From: Betaproteobacteria bacterium
GTDB taxonomy: Bacteria; Pseudomonadota; Gammaproteobacteria; Burkholderiales; Rhodocyclaceae
Assembly (NCBI GenBank): GCA_009779265.1
Contig: WREP01000013.1
Coordinates: 1 to 59,051 of the forward strand
Length of the DNA stretch: 59,051 nt
Reading direction: 5' to 3'
Shown here: piece by piece, positions 42,117 to 51,522 of the stretch
How positions within the stretch are numbered: the stretch's first letter is position 1
Layout of the letters: each line of letters begins with the position of its first letter
The notes under the pieces: generated by a model
Told to the model about the DNA's origin: nothing
What the model saw: the letters and a program-made list of their open reading frames with translations, nothing else
Database searches by the model: none
Made by a program: the position numbers and the translations under genes

Positions 42117-43738
42117 GGTGTCATGCTCCCCGCGCCGGGATAGGGAATGACCGTGCGGATATAGGCGCTGGCGTCGTAGAGCGAATCCGAGGCGGCGGCG
42201 CAATAGGACATCGCGCTCTCGGGCGCCATGGCCAGCCACAGGCAGACCAGCAGCAACGCGGCGACCGGGCCGGCTTCCAGCCATTGCAGGTGCGGCGTCT
42301 GCCGCTCCATATCCCAGAAAACGCGGATGCCGAGGCGCGAAAGGGCGATCAGGCCAACCATGCCGGACAGCACCAGAGCCGCGATGAATAATCCGACGTG
42401 CAGCAGCGGCGCTTCCGGCAGCGAGGCGAGCGAGGCGCCGAGCAGGGCGACTTTGCCGACGAAGCCGGACAGCGGCGGCAGGCCGATCAGCAGCAGCACG
42501 CAGGCGACGAAGGCGAGGCCGAGGAAGACCATGGCCGCCGGAATGGCGACGCCGACCATCTCGTCCGGGTGTTCGCTGTCGTGGCGGGCGGCTTCCAGGC
42601 CGAATGCCTCGAAGCTGATGGCCAGCAGGTCGGCGGCCTGTTTGCGGTTGCGTTCGGCCATTTCGATCAGCATGAAGAAAGCGCCGCTGCCGAGCACTGA
42701 ACTGAGCAGGTAGTAAATCGCCGGGCCGGTGAGCAGCGTGCCGGTGAAGCCGAAGGCGGTGAGCAGCGTGCCGGAGGAGACGACGACGAGGAAGGCGGCG
42801 AGGCGGTCGAGTTTCTGCGCGTGCAAAACGCCCAGGGTGCCGGCCAGAATGGTGAGGAGGCCGCAATAAAACAGCCAGGTGCCGCCGAAGGGCGCCGGGG
42901 CGACGCCGCTTTCCTGCAACAGCACGCCGAGGCGCAAGAGGGCATAGACGCCAACCTTGGTCAGAATGGCGAAAATGGCCCCGACTGGCGGCACCGCGTT
43001 GCCGTAGGCCGCCGGCAGCCAGAAATTGAGCGGCCAGGCGCCGGCCTTGACGAGAAAGACGATGCCGAGCATGGCGGCGGCGACATGGAACAGCTGGCGG
43101 TCGGCGGCGTCGAGGGCGGCGACGCGCAGCGGCAGTTCGGCCAGATTGAGGGTGCCGGTAACGCCGTACATCAGCGCGGCGGCGACCAGGAACAGCAGCG
43201 AGGCGAGCAGATTGACGGCGATGTAGTGCAGCCCGGCGCGTACCCGCGGGCCGCCCGAGCCGTGCAGGGCGAGGCCGTAGGAGGCGGCGAGCATGACCTC
43301 GAAAAAGACGAAGAGATTGAACAGGTCGCCGGTCAGGAAAGTGCCGTTGAGGCCCATCAGCAGGAACTGGAAAAGCGGCAGGAAATGGACGCCGGCCTTC
43401 TCCCAGCGGGCGATCGAATAGACCAGCGCGGCCAGGCCGAGGGTGGCGGTCAGCGTCAGCATCACCGCCGCCAGACGGTCGACGACGAGAACGATGCCGA
43501 AAGGCGGCGTCCAGTTGCCCAGCGCGTAAATGCCGATGCCGCCCGACCACGGCGCGGCCAGTTGATCGTCGGCGATCATCAGAAGGCAGACGGCGGCGGC
43601 CAACTGAAGCAGCACGGCAAAGAGCGACAGGGCAATACGCGGCCCGTGCCGGCTGTCGCTCGACAGCAGCAGCAGCGCCCCGGCCAGCATGGGCACGAGA
43701 ATGGGCAGGACGGGCAGGTGTTGCAGCCAGTCGCTCAT
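42113..43738 (-). CDS. mrpD: Mrp/Pha antiporter subunit D
   Basis: The 541-residue protein is related to NADH dehydrogenase subunit N/M-type proton channels. About 14 membrane segments are visible, with FLTGDLFNLFVFFEVMLAAS, GIVFLVKAGAWPLNFWLPAA (conserved Lys) and GLPPLSGFVGKVALLGAS. The fit to MrpD is good. It lies 28 bases after mrpC. Confidence 0.92.
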   Translation of the reverse strand: MSDWLQHLPVLPILVPMLAGALLLLSSDSRHGPRIALSLFAVLLQLAAAVCLLMIADDQLAAPWSGGIGIYALGNWTPPFGIVLVVDRLAAVMLTLTATLGLAALVYSIARWEKAGVHFLPLFQFLLMGLNGTFLTGDLFNLFVFFEVMLAASYGLALHGSGGPRVRAGLHYIAVNLLASLLFLVAAALMYGVTGTLNLAELPLRVAALDAADRQLFHVAAAMLGIVFLVKAGAWPLNFWLPAAYGNAVPPVGAIFAILTKVGVYALLRLGVLLQESGVAPAPFGGTWLFYCGLLTILAGTLGVLHAQKLDRLAAFLVVVSSGTLLTAFGFTGTLLTGPAIYYLLSSVLGSGAFFMLIEMAERNRKQAADLLAISFEAFGLEAARHDSEHPDEMVGVAIPAAMVFLGLAFVACVLLLIGLPPLSGFVGKVALLGASLASLPEAPLLHVGLFIAALVLSGMVGLIALSRLGIRVFWDMERQTPHLQWLEAGPVAALLLVCLWLAMAPESAMSYCAAASDSLYDASAYIRTVIPYPGAGSMTP

Positions 43739-43766
43739 GCTTGGCGGCTCCTCATCAATCCCTTCA

Positions 43767-44114
43767 TCAATCTGTTTCCCGCTCGCGGCCGTCGACGTGG
43801 TCGGTGCCGCTCAAGCCGCGCGAGGCGAGCAAGACGACGAGGAACAGCGCAGTGGTGGCGAAGCCGATGACGATGGCCGTCAGCACCAGCGCCTGCGGCA
43901 GCGGGTCGGTGTACAGCGCCGGATCGCTGCCCAGCGTCGGCGCGATCACCGGCGGCGCGCCGAGGCGCAGGCGGCCCATGGCGAAAATGAACAGATTGAC
44001 GGCATAGGCCAGAAGCGACAGGCCAATGATGACCTGGAAGGTGCGCGGACGCAGGATCAGGTAGATGCCCGAAGCGGCCATGATACCGATGGCGAGGGCA
44101 AGGATGGGTTCCAT
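43767..44114 (-). CDS. mrpC: Mrp/Pha antiporter subunit C
   Basis: The 115-residue protein has three membrane segments and resembles NuoK: GIYLILRPRTFQVIIGLSLL, AYAVNLFIFAMGRL, DPLPQALVLTAIVIGFATTA. It overlaps the mrpAB stop by one base (TGATG) and precedes mrpD. Confidence 0.92.
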   Translation of the reverse strand: MEPILALAIGIMAASGIYLILRPRTFQVIIGLSLLAYAVNLFIFAMGRLRLGAPPVIAPTLGSDPALYTDPLPQALVLTAIVIGFATTALFLVVLLASRGLSGTDHVDGRERETD

Positions 44115-46993
44115 CAGGCGGCTCCGTCGGCGTCGCTTTTGCGCGGCAGGGCGCGTAGCGACTGGTGGGCGATGGCGATCAGCATGAGCACGGTGGCGCC
44201 GACGACCAGCATGTAGACGCCGATGTCGAAAAGCAGCACCGTCGATAGGTGGATATCGCCGATGAGCGGCAGGCTGGCATGCCAGGCCTGGGCGGCGAGG
44301 AAGGGGTCGCCGGCCAGCCCGGCGCCGATGCCGGCGCTAGCCGCGGCCAGCAGGCCGAAGGCGATCCAGTACTGGGGCAGGATGCGCAGGCGGGATTCGA
44401 CCCATTGCGCGCCGCTGACGAGGTATTGCAGGATGATCGCGGTGGCGAAAACGAGGCCGCCGACAAAGCCGCCGCCCGGCGCGTTATGGCCGCGCAGCAG
44501 GAAGAAGAGCGAGATGAGCAGGGCTATCGGCAGCAGTAGGCGGACCAGCACGGCGGGCAGCATCAGGTAGCCGGTCGGCAGGCCGGCCTCGGGGTCCGGC
44601 ACGCTGGCCTCGCTGGCCTGTTCGATCTGCTGGACGGGCAGGGCGACGCTTTCCGGCGCCGGACGGAAGCGCCGCAACAGCGCGAAAACCGTCAGCGCGA
44701 CGATGGCCAGCACGGTAATCTCGCCAAAGGTATCGAAGCCGCGGAAATCGACCAGGATGACATTGACCACGTTCAGCCCGCCGCCCTGCGGCAGCGCCTG
44801 CTCGACGAAGAAGGGGGCGATGCCGTCGACCGCCGGGCGGGTGAGGATGGCGTAGGTCAGCGCGGCGATGCCGCCGCCGCCAACGATAGCCAACAGCAAG
44901 TCGCGCAGGCGGCGCAGGTGAACGCTCGTCGCTTCCGGCCCTTCGAGGAAACTTCCGTCGCGCTTGGGCAGCCAGCGCAGGCCGAGCAGGATCAGCACGG
45001 CGGTGACGACTTCCACCGCCAGTTGGGTCAGCGCCAGATCGGGCGCCGAGAACCAGACGAAGGTCAGGCTGGTTGCCAGGCCCGCCCCGCCGGCCAGGAT
45101 CAGCGCCGCCAGACGGTGCAGCTTGGCCTGCCAGGCGGCGGCCACGGCGCAAATGGCGCCGACCATCCACAACAGCGCAAAAGCCGGATCGAGCGCGGTC
45201 GCCGGCTGGTCGCCGAAACGCAGCGGGTCGTCAGCGACGAAAGGCAGCAGGCTGCCGCCGACGACGACCAGCATGATTACCAGCAACTGGGTTTGCAGGC
45301 GCGGCGAACTGAGGCGGTTGAGCAGCCAGCCGGCGAGGCGGGTGACGGCGCCGAGCAGCCAGTCGAAAGTTTGCTTGCCGTCGAGAACGCCGAACACCGG
45401 AATATGTGCGCCGCGGCGGCCGATGCAAGGCAGATAGAGCATGAGGCCGCCGAAGAGCGCGGTCAGGCTCATGTACAGCGGCAGGTTGAGGCCATGCCAG
45501 ACGGCCAGACTGTAAGCCGGCGCCGCCGGGCCGAGCAGGGCGTCGGTGGCGGTGCGCAGGTAGGGGCCGACGGTATCCGCTGGCAGGATGCCGACCAGAA
45601 GGCAGGAGGTGACCAGCAGCGCGCTCGGCAGCAGCATCCAGCGCGTCGGTTCATGCGGCTGGTGCGGCAAATCGGCGGCCGGCGCGCCGAAAAAGACGCG
45701 ATGCACGAAACGCAGCGAATAGGCGACGCTGAGCATGCCGGCCAGTGTCGCCGCCACCGGCAGCAGCAGGCGCTGCCATTCCGGACGGCCCAGAAAAACG
45801 GTTTCGGTGAAAAACATTTCCTTGGACAAAAAACCGTTGAGCAGCGGCACGCCAGCCATCGCGGCGGCGGCCACGAGCGCCAGCGTGGCGGTGATCGGCA
45901 TGGCGCGGTAAAGGCCGGAAAGGCGGTTGATGTCGCGGGTTCCGGTTTCGTGATCGACGATGCCGGCGGCCATGAAGAGCGAAGCCTTGAAAGTGGCGTG
46001 ATTGATGATGTGGAAAACGGCGGCGACCAGCGCCAGATCGCTGTTCATGCCGAGCAGCAGCGTAATCAGGCCGAGGTGGCTGATGGTCGAATAAGCCAGC
46101 ACGCCCTTCAAATCGTTCTGGAACAGCGCCAGATAACCGCCGATCAGCAGCGTGCACAGGCCAGCGCCGCCGATCAGCCAGAACCACAAATCGCTGCCGG
46201 CCAGCACCGGCCACAGGCGGGCGAGCAGAAAGACGCCGGCCTTGACCATGGTCGCCGAATGCAGATAGGCCGAAACCGGCGTCGGCGCCGCCATCGCGTG
46301 CGGCAGCCAGAAATGGAAAGGAAACTGGGCGCTCTTGGTCAGCGCGCCGACAGCGATCAGGACGACGATGGTCGGATACCAGTCGTGCGCCTTGATCTGG
46401 TCGCCAGCGGCCAGCACCGCGTCGAGGTCGTAGCTGCCGACGACATGGCCGATCAGCAACATGCCGGCGAGCAGCGCCAGGCCGCCCATGCCGGTAACGG
46501 TCAGCGCCATCCGGGCGCCGCTGCGGGCGTCGCTGCGATGGTGCCAATAAGCGATCAGCATGAAGGAGGCGAGGCTGGTCAACTCCCAGAACATCGCCAA
46601 CTGCAACAGATTGCCGGAAAGCACGACGCCGAGCATGCTGCCCATGAAGGCGAGAAAAAAGGAAAAGAAGCGCGGCACCGGATCTTCCGGCGACATGTAA
46701 TAGCGGGCATAAACGACCACCAGCGTGCCGATCAGGGAGACCAGCATGGCGAACAGCCAAGCGTAGCCATCCATGCGCAGTTGAAAGTCGATGCCAAGGG
46801 TCGGCGACCAGGGAATGGTGTAGCGCAACACGCCATCCGTCGCCAGTTGCGGATAGAGGGCAGCGGTCAGCAGCGCCACTGTCAGGGCGATGATCCCGGC
46901 CAGCCAGGCTTCGGCATTACGCGCGTTGGTTGGCAAAAGCGCCGCGCACACACTGCCGATGAAGGGAAGAGAAAGGATCAGAAGCAAGGCCAT
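44114..46993 (-). CDS. mrpA: Mrp/Pha antiporter fused subunit A+B
   Basis: The 959-residue protein combines the NuoL-like MrpA part (about 1-760) and an MrpB part at the C-terminus (about 800-945, with [20 protein letters not shown] and [17 protein letters not shown]). The MrpA part has [38 protein letters not shown] (conserved Lys before it) and [20 protein letters not shown]. This fusion defines group 2 (Pha-type) operons. The complex exchanges Na+ or K+ for H+ and supports pH and salt tolerance. It is the first gene of a seven-gene operon. Confidence 0.93.
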   Translation of the reverse strand: MALLLILSLPFIGSVCAALLPTNARNAEAWLAGIIALTVALLTAALYPQLATDGVLRYTIPWSPTLGIDFQLRMDGYAWLFAMLVSLIGTLVVVYARYYMSPEDPVPRFFSFFLAFMGSMLGVVLSGNLLQLAMFWELTSLASFMLIAYWHHRSDARSGARMALTVTGMGGLALLAGMLLIGHVVGSYDLDAVLAAGDQIKAHDWYPTIVVLIAVGALTKSAQFPFHFWLPHAMAAPTPVSAYLHSATMVKAGVFLLARLWPVLAGSDLWFWLIGGAGLCTLLIGGYLALFQNDLKGVLAYSTISHLGLITLLLGMNSDLALVAAVFHIINHATFKASLFMAAGIVDHETGTRDINRLSGLYRAMPITATLALVAAAAMAGVPLLNGFLSKEMFFTETVFLGRPEWQRLLLPVAATLAGMLSVAYSLRFVHRVFFGAPAADLPHQPHEPTRWMLLPSALLVTSCLLVGILPADTVGPYLRTATDALLGPAAPAYSLAVWHGLNLPLYMSLTALFGGLMLYLPCIGRRGAHIPVFGVLDGKQTFDWLLGAVTRLAGWLLNRLSSPRLQTQLLVIMLVVVGGSLLPFVADDPLRFGDQPATALDPAFALLWMVGAICAVAAAWQAKLHRLAALILAGGAGLATSLTFVWFSAPDLALTQLAVEVVTAVLILLGLRWLPKRDGSFLEGPEATSVHLRRLRDLLLAIVGGGGIAALTYAILTRPAVDGIAPFFVEQALPQGGGLNVVNVILVDFRGFDTFGEITVLAIVALTVFALLRRFRPAPESVALPVQQIEQASEASVPDPEAGLPTGYLMLPAVLVRLLLPIALLISLFFLLRGHNAPGGGFVGGLVFATAIILQYLVSGAQWVESRLRILPQYWIAFGLLAAASAGIGAGLAGDPFLAAQAWHASLPLIGDIHLSTVLLFDIGVYMLVVGATVLMLIAIAHQSLRALPRKSDADGAA

Positions 46994-47025
46994 GATCCCC
47001 TGAGTTTAACCGACGGCGGCCGGAT

Positions 47026-47150
47026 GTAGGTTGGACAAGCCGCACGGCGGCGCAGTCGGACGATCAAAAACAGTGACGCTTCGCGTCAGAGGATCACAAC
47101 CGCCGGGCAGCGGCCTTCGGCCTTGCCCAGCCTGCTCCGGGCACGCTTGC
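47026..47150. repeat. Dispersed repeat family S, copy 3
   Basis: GTAGGTTGGACAAGCCGCAC opens this copy; it includes CAGTGACGC-TTC-GCGTCAG and CCGCCGGGCAGCGGCCTTCG. It matches 24022-24152 closely and lies between trmA and the Mrp operon. Confidence 0.85.
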
Positions 47151-47177
47151 TATGGCCCTTTTCGTTATGTCATAAGT

Positions 47178-48266
47178 TTATCGCCGCCGCAGCAACACCC
47201 CGACTTCCAGATGATCGGTATAGGGAAATTGATCGAAGCAGGCGGCGGCAGCGATCTGGTGCGTGGCGTGCAGGGCGGCGAGGTTGTCGCGCAGGGTTTG
47301 CGGGTTGCACGAGATATACAGGATGTGCGCGAAGCCGCGCGCCAGTTCCAGGGTGGCCGGGTCCAGGCCGCAGCGCGGCGGGTCGACGAGCAGGGTGGAG
47401 AAGTTGTAGCTGCCGAGGTCGATATCCTTGAGGCGCTGGAAAGATTCGCGACCGGCCAGGGCGGCGCTGATTTCCTCGCTGGACAGCCGCACAATGGCGG
47501 CGTTGCCGACGGCGTTGGCGGCCAGATTGTATTGCGCCGCCCGCACCGAGGGCTTGGCGACCTCGGTGGCGAGCACCCGGCCGAAGCGCGGTGCCAGGGC
47601 GATGGTGAAATTGCCGTTGCCGCAGTAGAGTTCGAGCAGGTCGCCGCCCAGTCCGGCGGCTTGAGCGCCGGCCCAAGCGAGCATGCGCCGGTTCACCCCG
47701 CCGTTGGGCTGGGTGAAGCTGCCTTCGAACTGCTGGTAGCGCAGCATGCGGCCTTCCAGTTCAAATTCTTCCAGCACCCAGTCGCGGTCGAGCACGATTT
47801 TTTGCCCCTTGCTGCGGCCGATCAGGCCGATTTTCAGGGTTTCGGCCAGATGCCGCGCCGCCGCTTCCCAGGCGGCGTCGAGCGGGCGGTGGTAGATCAG
47901 GGTAACCAACATCTCGCCGCTCAGGGTGGCGAGGAATTCGACGCCGTAGAGCCGGCGGCACAGTGTTTCGTCAGCCAGAATGGCGGCGCGCAGGCGCGGC
48001 ATGAGGGCGCAGATGGCGGCGTCGGCGGCGGGGAAATCGGCCATCAACACGGGCCGGCGCGGTTCATCCGGGTCGAACATGGCGTAATCGAAAACCCCGT
48101 CGTGATGCCAGGCACGGAATTCGGCGCGTAGCCGGTAATGCAGCGGTTTTGATGCGAACACCGCCGGTTCGGGCAAGTCAAAAGCGGCGAAATCGGCCCG
48201 GAAACGGGCGAGCTTGGCGGCAAGTTGCGCCGCATAGGCGGCGGGATCGAGATGGGGCAGGGGCAT
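47178..48266 (-). CDS. trmA: tRNA (uracil-5-)-methyltransferase
   Basis: The 362-residue enzyme has the SAM motif LELYCGNGNFTIALAPRFG, VDPPRCGLD, the nucleophilic cysteine in YISCNPQTL and the base glutamate in YTDHLEVGV. These are the TrmA hallmarks; it makes m5U54 in the T-loop of tRNA. There is no N-terminal TRAM domain or iron-sulfur cysteines, separating it from RlmC/RlmD. Length matches E. coli TrmA. Confidence 0.93.
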   Translation of the reverse strand: MPLPHLDPAAYAAQLAAKLARFRADFAAFDLPEPAVFASKPLHYRLRAEFRAWHHDGVFDYAMFDPDEPRRPVLMADFPAADAAICALMPRLRAAILADETLCRRLYGVEFLATLSGEMLVTLIYHRPLDAAWEAAARHLAETLKIGLIGRSKGQKIVLDRDWVLEEFELEGRMLRYQQFEGSFTQPNGGVNRRMLAWAGAQAAGLGGDLLELYCGNGNFTIALAPRFGRVLATEVAKPSVRAAQYNLAANAVGNAAIVRLSSEEISAALAGRESFQRLKDIDLGSYNFSTLLVDPPRCGLDPATLELARGFAHILYISCNPQTLRDNLAALHATHQIAAAACFDQFPYTDHLEVGVLLRRR

Positions 48267-48399
48267 GGGCGGGCAGAGGAAAAATGGCCGGGGGGCGGAC
48301 TATACCGCGCCCGGCGGCGGGTGGCCTACGCTAGCCGGCGGCTGCCATTCTGGTGGCCAGACAAGGCGCGGTCAGTGGGTGTTCAGGTTCAATCTTTCC

Positions 48400-48821
48400 G
48401 CAGGGCAATCGCATGAATGCTGTTGTCGTTGCCGACACCCCCTCCCCGACCCCTGCTTCGCAAGAAGACTGTCGCAAAAGGCCCGGCGCTCCCCTCTCCC
48501 CTCGCGGGAGAGGGGCCGGGGGAGAGGGGGAGGTTGGAGCGGGGTTCAAACTCGTCCTTACAGAGGATTTCGGTTTTGCGGGCCTCCTCAAGCTCACCCA
48601 CCGCCCCCATCTGCACCTCCCCCTCTCCCCAACCCCTCTCCCGCGAGGGGCTTCAAAGTGCTCGCGGAACCTGCTGCCGAAGACTTTTGCGACAGCCTCC
48701 AAGGGAGGGAGAAAACCGGCGCGCGCTGCAAGCTTGGCCCCCTCCCTTGCGGGCGCAGCCCGGAGGGGAGGGTCGGGGAGGGGCGGTTTTTATGGCGTCA
48801 GCATTCGTGCGATTGCCCTGC
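48400..48821. repeat. Dispersed palindromic repeat, family R, copy 3 (long, with 21-base terminal inverted repeats)
   Basis: The left end GCAGGGCAATCGCATGAATG and the right end, its complement apart from one base, lie at 48400-48420 and 48801-48821. The interior holds several C/G-rich hairpins of the CCCCTCTCCC...GGGAGAGGGG type. About 110 bases at the right end match copy 4 at 55329-55440 in opposite orientation. No coding sequence of its own is visible. The whole stretch 48267-48999 has no credible gene. Confidence 0.8.
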
Positions 48822-48999
48822 GGGCCGCGTGCATCACGCGCAGGATTGTCACGGCCTCGGGCGTTTCGCGAATACCGGCGCGCTCGTTCATGTCCTGAAA
48901 ATGCTGCTTGGCTAGAGTTCGCAAAGGCATACAATTTCACGTGCAAAAAAATCGACACGACGACACAACCTGTCGGAGGCGCAATCTACAATCGCTTTC

Positions 49000-49938
49000 A
49001 TGAAAACGGTTCATTGCAGCGTCATGCCTCCCCCTATGCAAAACAAAACCAGTGCCAAAGGCGAAAAGCTGGCCCGGCGCCTGTCCGCTATCCTTGCCAC
49101 CCTGCATCAAGGCGGCAACATCGACAAACACCAGTTGGCTGAAGAATTCCAGGTCGACATCCGCACCATCGAGCGCGACCTGGGCGAACGCCTGTACGGC
49201 ATCGCCGAACGCAACGACCAAGGGCGCTGGCAACTCACCCATACCGCCCGCAGCACCATCCCGGTGCGGCAACTGGACGACTACGCCAAGCTGGCCGGCA
49301 CGCAACACCTCTTCCCCGATACCAGCCTGCGCTACCTGTTGGACCAACTGCACACCCCGGCAGCCGACCGCGCCACCTAGGTACAACCCGTGCCGCATGA
49401 AGACCTGCGCCGGCAAAGCGCCGCCTTCGCCGCGCTGCAAACCGCCATCCAGAAACGCCACGAATGCCGCTTCCACTACAAAGGCAAGGCGCGCCACGTT
49501 CAACCCTACCGGCTGATCCATAAAATCGGCATCTGGTATCTGGCCGGCGAAGAAAACGGGCGGCTCAAGAATTTCAGCATCGCGCTCATCGACCGGCTGC
49601 AAGTGGACGAAGCCAGCCGCTTCACCCCCAACCCCGCCCACGCCGACTACATCGATGCCAAGGACGACATCTGGTTCACCGCCGAAACCACCGAAGTCCT
49701 GCTGCGCGTGGCCCCGGAAGTGGCCCACTACTTCAACCGCCGCCCACTGTTGCCCCGGCAACAGCAACACGCCGACAGCGACGGCTCGCTACTCGTCAGC
49801 ACGCACATCAACCACATCAACCAACTGCTGCCCGTCGTGCGCTACTGGCTGCCGCATGTGCGGATCATCAAGCCGCAGGAATGGCACGAGCAACTGCTGG
49901 CGGAACTGCGGCAGGCGCTGGCGCAATGGGAAGAATAG
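49000..49938 (+). pseudogene. WYL-domain transcriptional regulator interrupted by an amber codon
   Basis: One frame runs from ATG 49000 to 49938 with a single TAG at 49378-49380. Before it lies a helix-turn-helix region (ARRLSAILATLHQGGNIDKH, QVDIRTIERDLGERL); after it a WYL domain (RHECRFHYKGKARHVQPYRL, WYLAGEENGRLKNF) and the C-terminal WCX-like part. The codon was probably CAG (Gln). WYL regulators sense ligands and often control phage-defence genes. The C-terminal part could restart at GTG 49390, or TAG could be suppressed. ATG at 49024 or 49036 are other starts. Confidence 0.75.
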
Positions 49939-50116
49939 CCGCCATGTACAAGCTCAACTATGGTTTATACTAACTTTTGCGTTTGTAATGTCACCGATGA
50001 TGGCAGCGAAACTGAGGTCCCTGACGGGTTTCAAAGAACTGACGAGAAGGTTCGTATAGTCGTTCGGGTTGCGGCGCTTATCGAAGCACGGTTTTTAATT
50101 CAAAGGGAGCAATGTT

Positions 50117-51001
50117 ATGAGCTGGCTATCCACAGTATGGGAAGCAGTGAAGAGCGTCGGAAGCGTTGTTAAGAGTGTCGTCAAGAAAGTTTATGAGGTC
50201 TGCACTTCTGATAGCGCAGTCGATTCTTATGATAGGCTGGAAAGAATCATTGCTCGGCCAAACGCCCGACAGCACCACTCCAGCGATGGCGCTCCAGATT
50301 TCTATGATAACACCATTGTTGCTAAAGCATCACAGCTTGAGGATAAAATATCAAAAGCAAATCAGGGGCTCGTCCAACAGCAATCTGAATTGAATGAAGC
50401 TCGAAAACTTATGGCGCTTCAGGTCGAGCTTACACGCCTTAGAGCTTCTGCTGATTTGATTGATCGCTCCATGAAGAACGTCAAAATTCATGCATCCAGC
50501 CTATCCGTTCATTATCAGAATATGAGGAATATAAACGGACTAATAGATGACGTAAATACGTTGCGCTATGGCTTAAAGGCTGTCATAAGCACGATTAACT
50601 ATAATGCTAATATTTTGTCTGGAGCAGACGCAAAATTGAAGAGAATTGAGGGGGTTGATATTGAAAAAAATGAAGGCGCCATTTCGCAGGTGGCTGCGTA
50701 TGATGCGTTTGATCGAACCCGTGAGTTACTGAGAAGCGAAGTCATTGAGCTGTCTGTTGTTGCAGGGAAACATCTCAACGATATTGAAAAACTCAAGGCT
50801 AACGCAGCAGATCTCGGCGGCAGACTGGGAGATCAAATTATTGATTTTGTCGACAAACAGATAGTACCGATTATTAAAACGGCCGAGTCCGCCGGATTAA
50901 TTCTGAAATCTGAAGTTTCAAGGCTGCCAGCAGCAGTGAGAGAAAACGATGGCTCTCTCGTCTTTGAGAACGGCAGTATAAAGCTGGCATCGGTTGAATA
51001 A
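50117..51001 (+). CDS. Unrecognised all-helical protein with N-terminal amphipathic helix
   Basis: The 294-residue protein begins MSWLSTVWEAVKSVGSVVKS, an amphipathic helix that could lie on a membrane, with Trp at 3 and 8. It continues mostly as helices with coiled-coil-like stretches (about 70-130 and 200-245), and ends in a short beta-rich tail (GSLVFENGSIKLASVE). No signal peptide, full membrane span or catalytic motif is seen. GGGAG precedes the ATG. GC content is much lower than in the flanks, suggesting transfer. It is followed by a second AT-rich gene; the pair probably works together. The gap 49939-50116 may hold a decayed frame (49960-50172), which I do not call. Confidence 0.65.
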   Translation: MSWLSTVWEAVKSVGSVVKSVVKKVYEVCTSDSAVDSYDRLERIIARPNARQHHSSDGAPDFYDNTIVAKASQLEDKISKANQGLVQQQSELNEARKLMALQVELTRLRASADLIDRSMKNVKIHASSLSVHYQNMRNINGLIDDVNTLRYGLKAVISTINYNANILSGADAKLKRIEGVDIEKNEGAISQVAAYDAFDRTRELLRSEVIELSVVAGKHLNDIEKLKANAADLGGRLGDQIIDFVDKQIVPIIKTAESAGLILKSEVSRLPAAVRENDGSLVFENGSIKLASVE

Positions 51002-51070
51002 GTCTTGCTGCCATAACGTGCTGCTGCGAAACCGGTGTCTGACCCCGGTTTTCCACTTAAGGAGATCCAC

Positions 51071-51451
51071 ATGTTTGAAAGTCTAGAAAACCTGCAAGAT
51101 GAAGTGCAGGAGGCTTTAGAGCGCATAGAAGATTTGAAAGAAGAGGTCAACAACTATCTTTCTGCAGTTCAAGAAGTAGATGATCAATTTGAAAGGAATT
51201 TCATTGAAAAATATGATAAAGATGTGCCGTCATTAGATAACTTTCCATATGGAGAAGAGCGTGTCAGAGTAGAAGAATCATTAGGTGAGCTTCAGAAAGC
51301 AGGTGGATTTTTAAATTCTGTAGAGGAAACCATTCAAAAATCAAGAGGGTTTCTAAATTCTGTAGAGGGAGTTATTAAGAATGTGCGTGATACGATTGAT
51401 GGACTGAAGCCCGTTCCTGAACAGAATTACGGTGACACTGGGTTACGGTGA
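51071..51451 (+). CDS. Small acidic helical protein with internal tandem repeat
   Basis: The 126-residue protein starts MFESLENLQDEVQEALERIE and is acidic and helical throughout. Two 14-residue units, GGFLNSVEETIQKS and RGFLNSVEGVIKNV, follow each other and correspond to adjacent 42-base DNA repeats (51303-51386). AGGAGAT precedes the ATG. The base composition is the most AT-rich in the window (51181-51240 has 16 G or C of 60). No family is recognised. Its partner is probably the upstream helical protein, 69 bases away. Confidence 0.65.
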   Translation: MFESLENLQDEVQEALERIEDLKEEVNNYLSAVQEVDDQFERNFIEKYDKDVPSLDNFPYGEERVRVEESLGELQKAGGFLNSVEETIQKSRGFLNSVEGVIKNVRDTIDGLKPVPEQNYGDTGLR

Positions 51452-51522
51452 CAGTTTACTTAACCACCAAATGATTCGGCTTTGGCCCGCGCTTGAGTAG
51501 GCTATGACGGAACAGCAAGCGT

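Noticed and set aside
44918-47029. 703-codon plus-strand frame opposite mrpA
   Set aside because: It is a Gln/Arg/His-rich shadow of a transmembrane gene with no hydrophobic or conserved segments.
48480-48660. Short similar hairpin units that could suggest a CRISPR array
   Set aside because: Units are not equally spaced, there are no unique spacers, and the same blocks occur as dispersed intergenic elements.
48265-49142. Several frames through the repeat between trmA and the WYL gene
   Set aside because: They are made of Pro/Arg/Ser-rich translation of the C/G-rich palindromes and lack ribosome binding sites.
49960-50172. 70-codon frame before the AT-rich helical protein
   Set aside because: It overlaps the next gene's start, has no ribosome binding site and no recognised similarity; it may be a decayed gene end, but I cannot support it.
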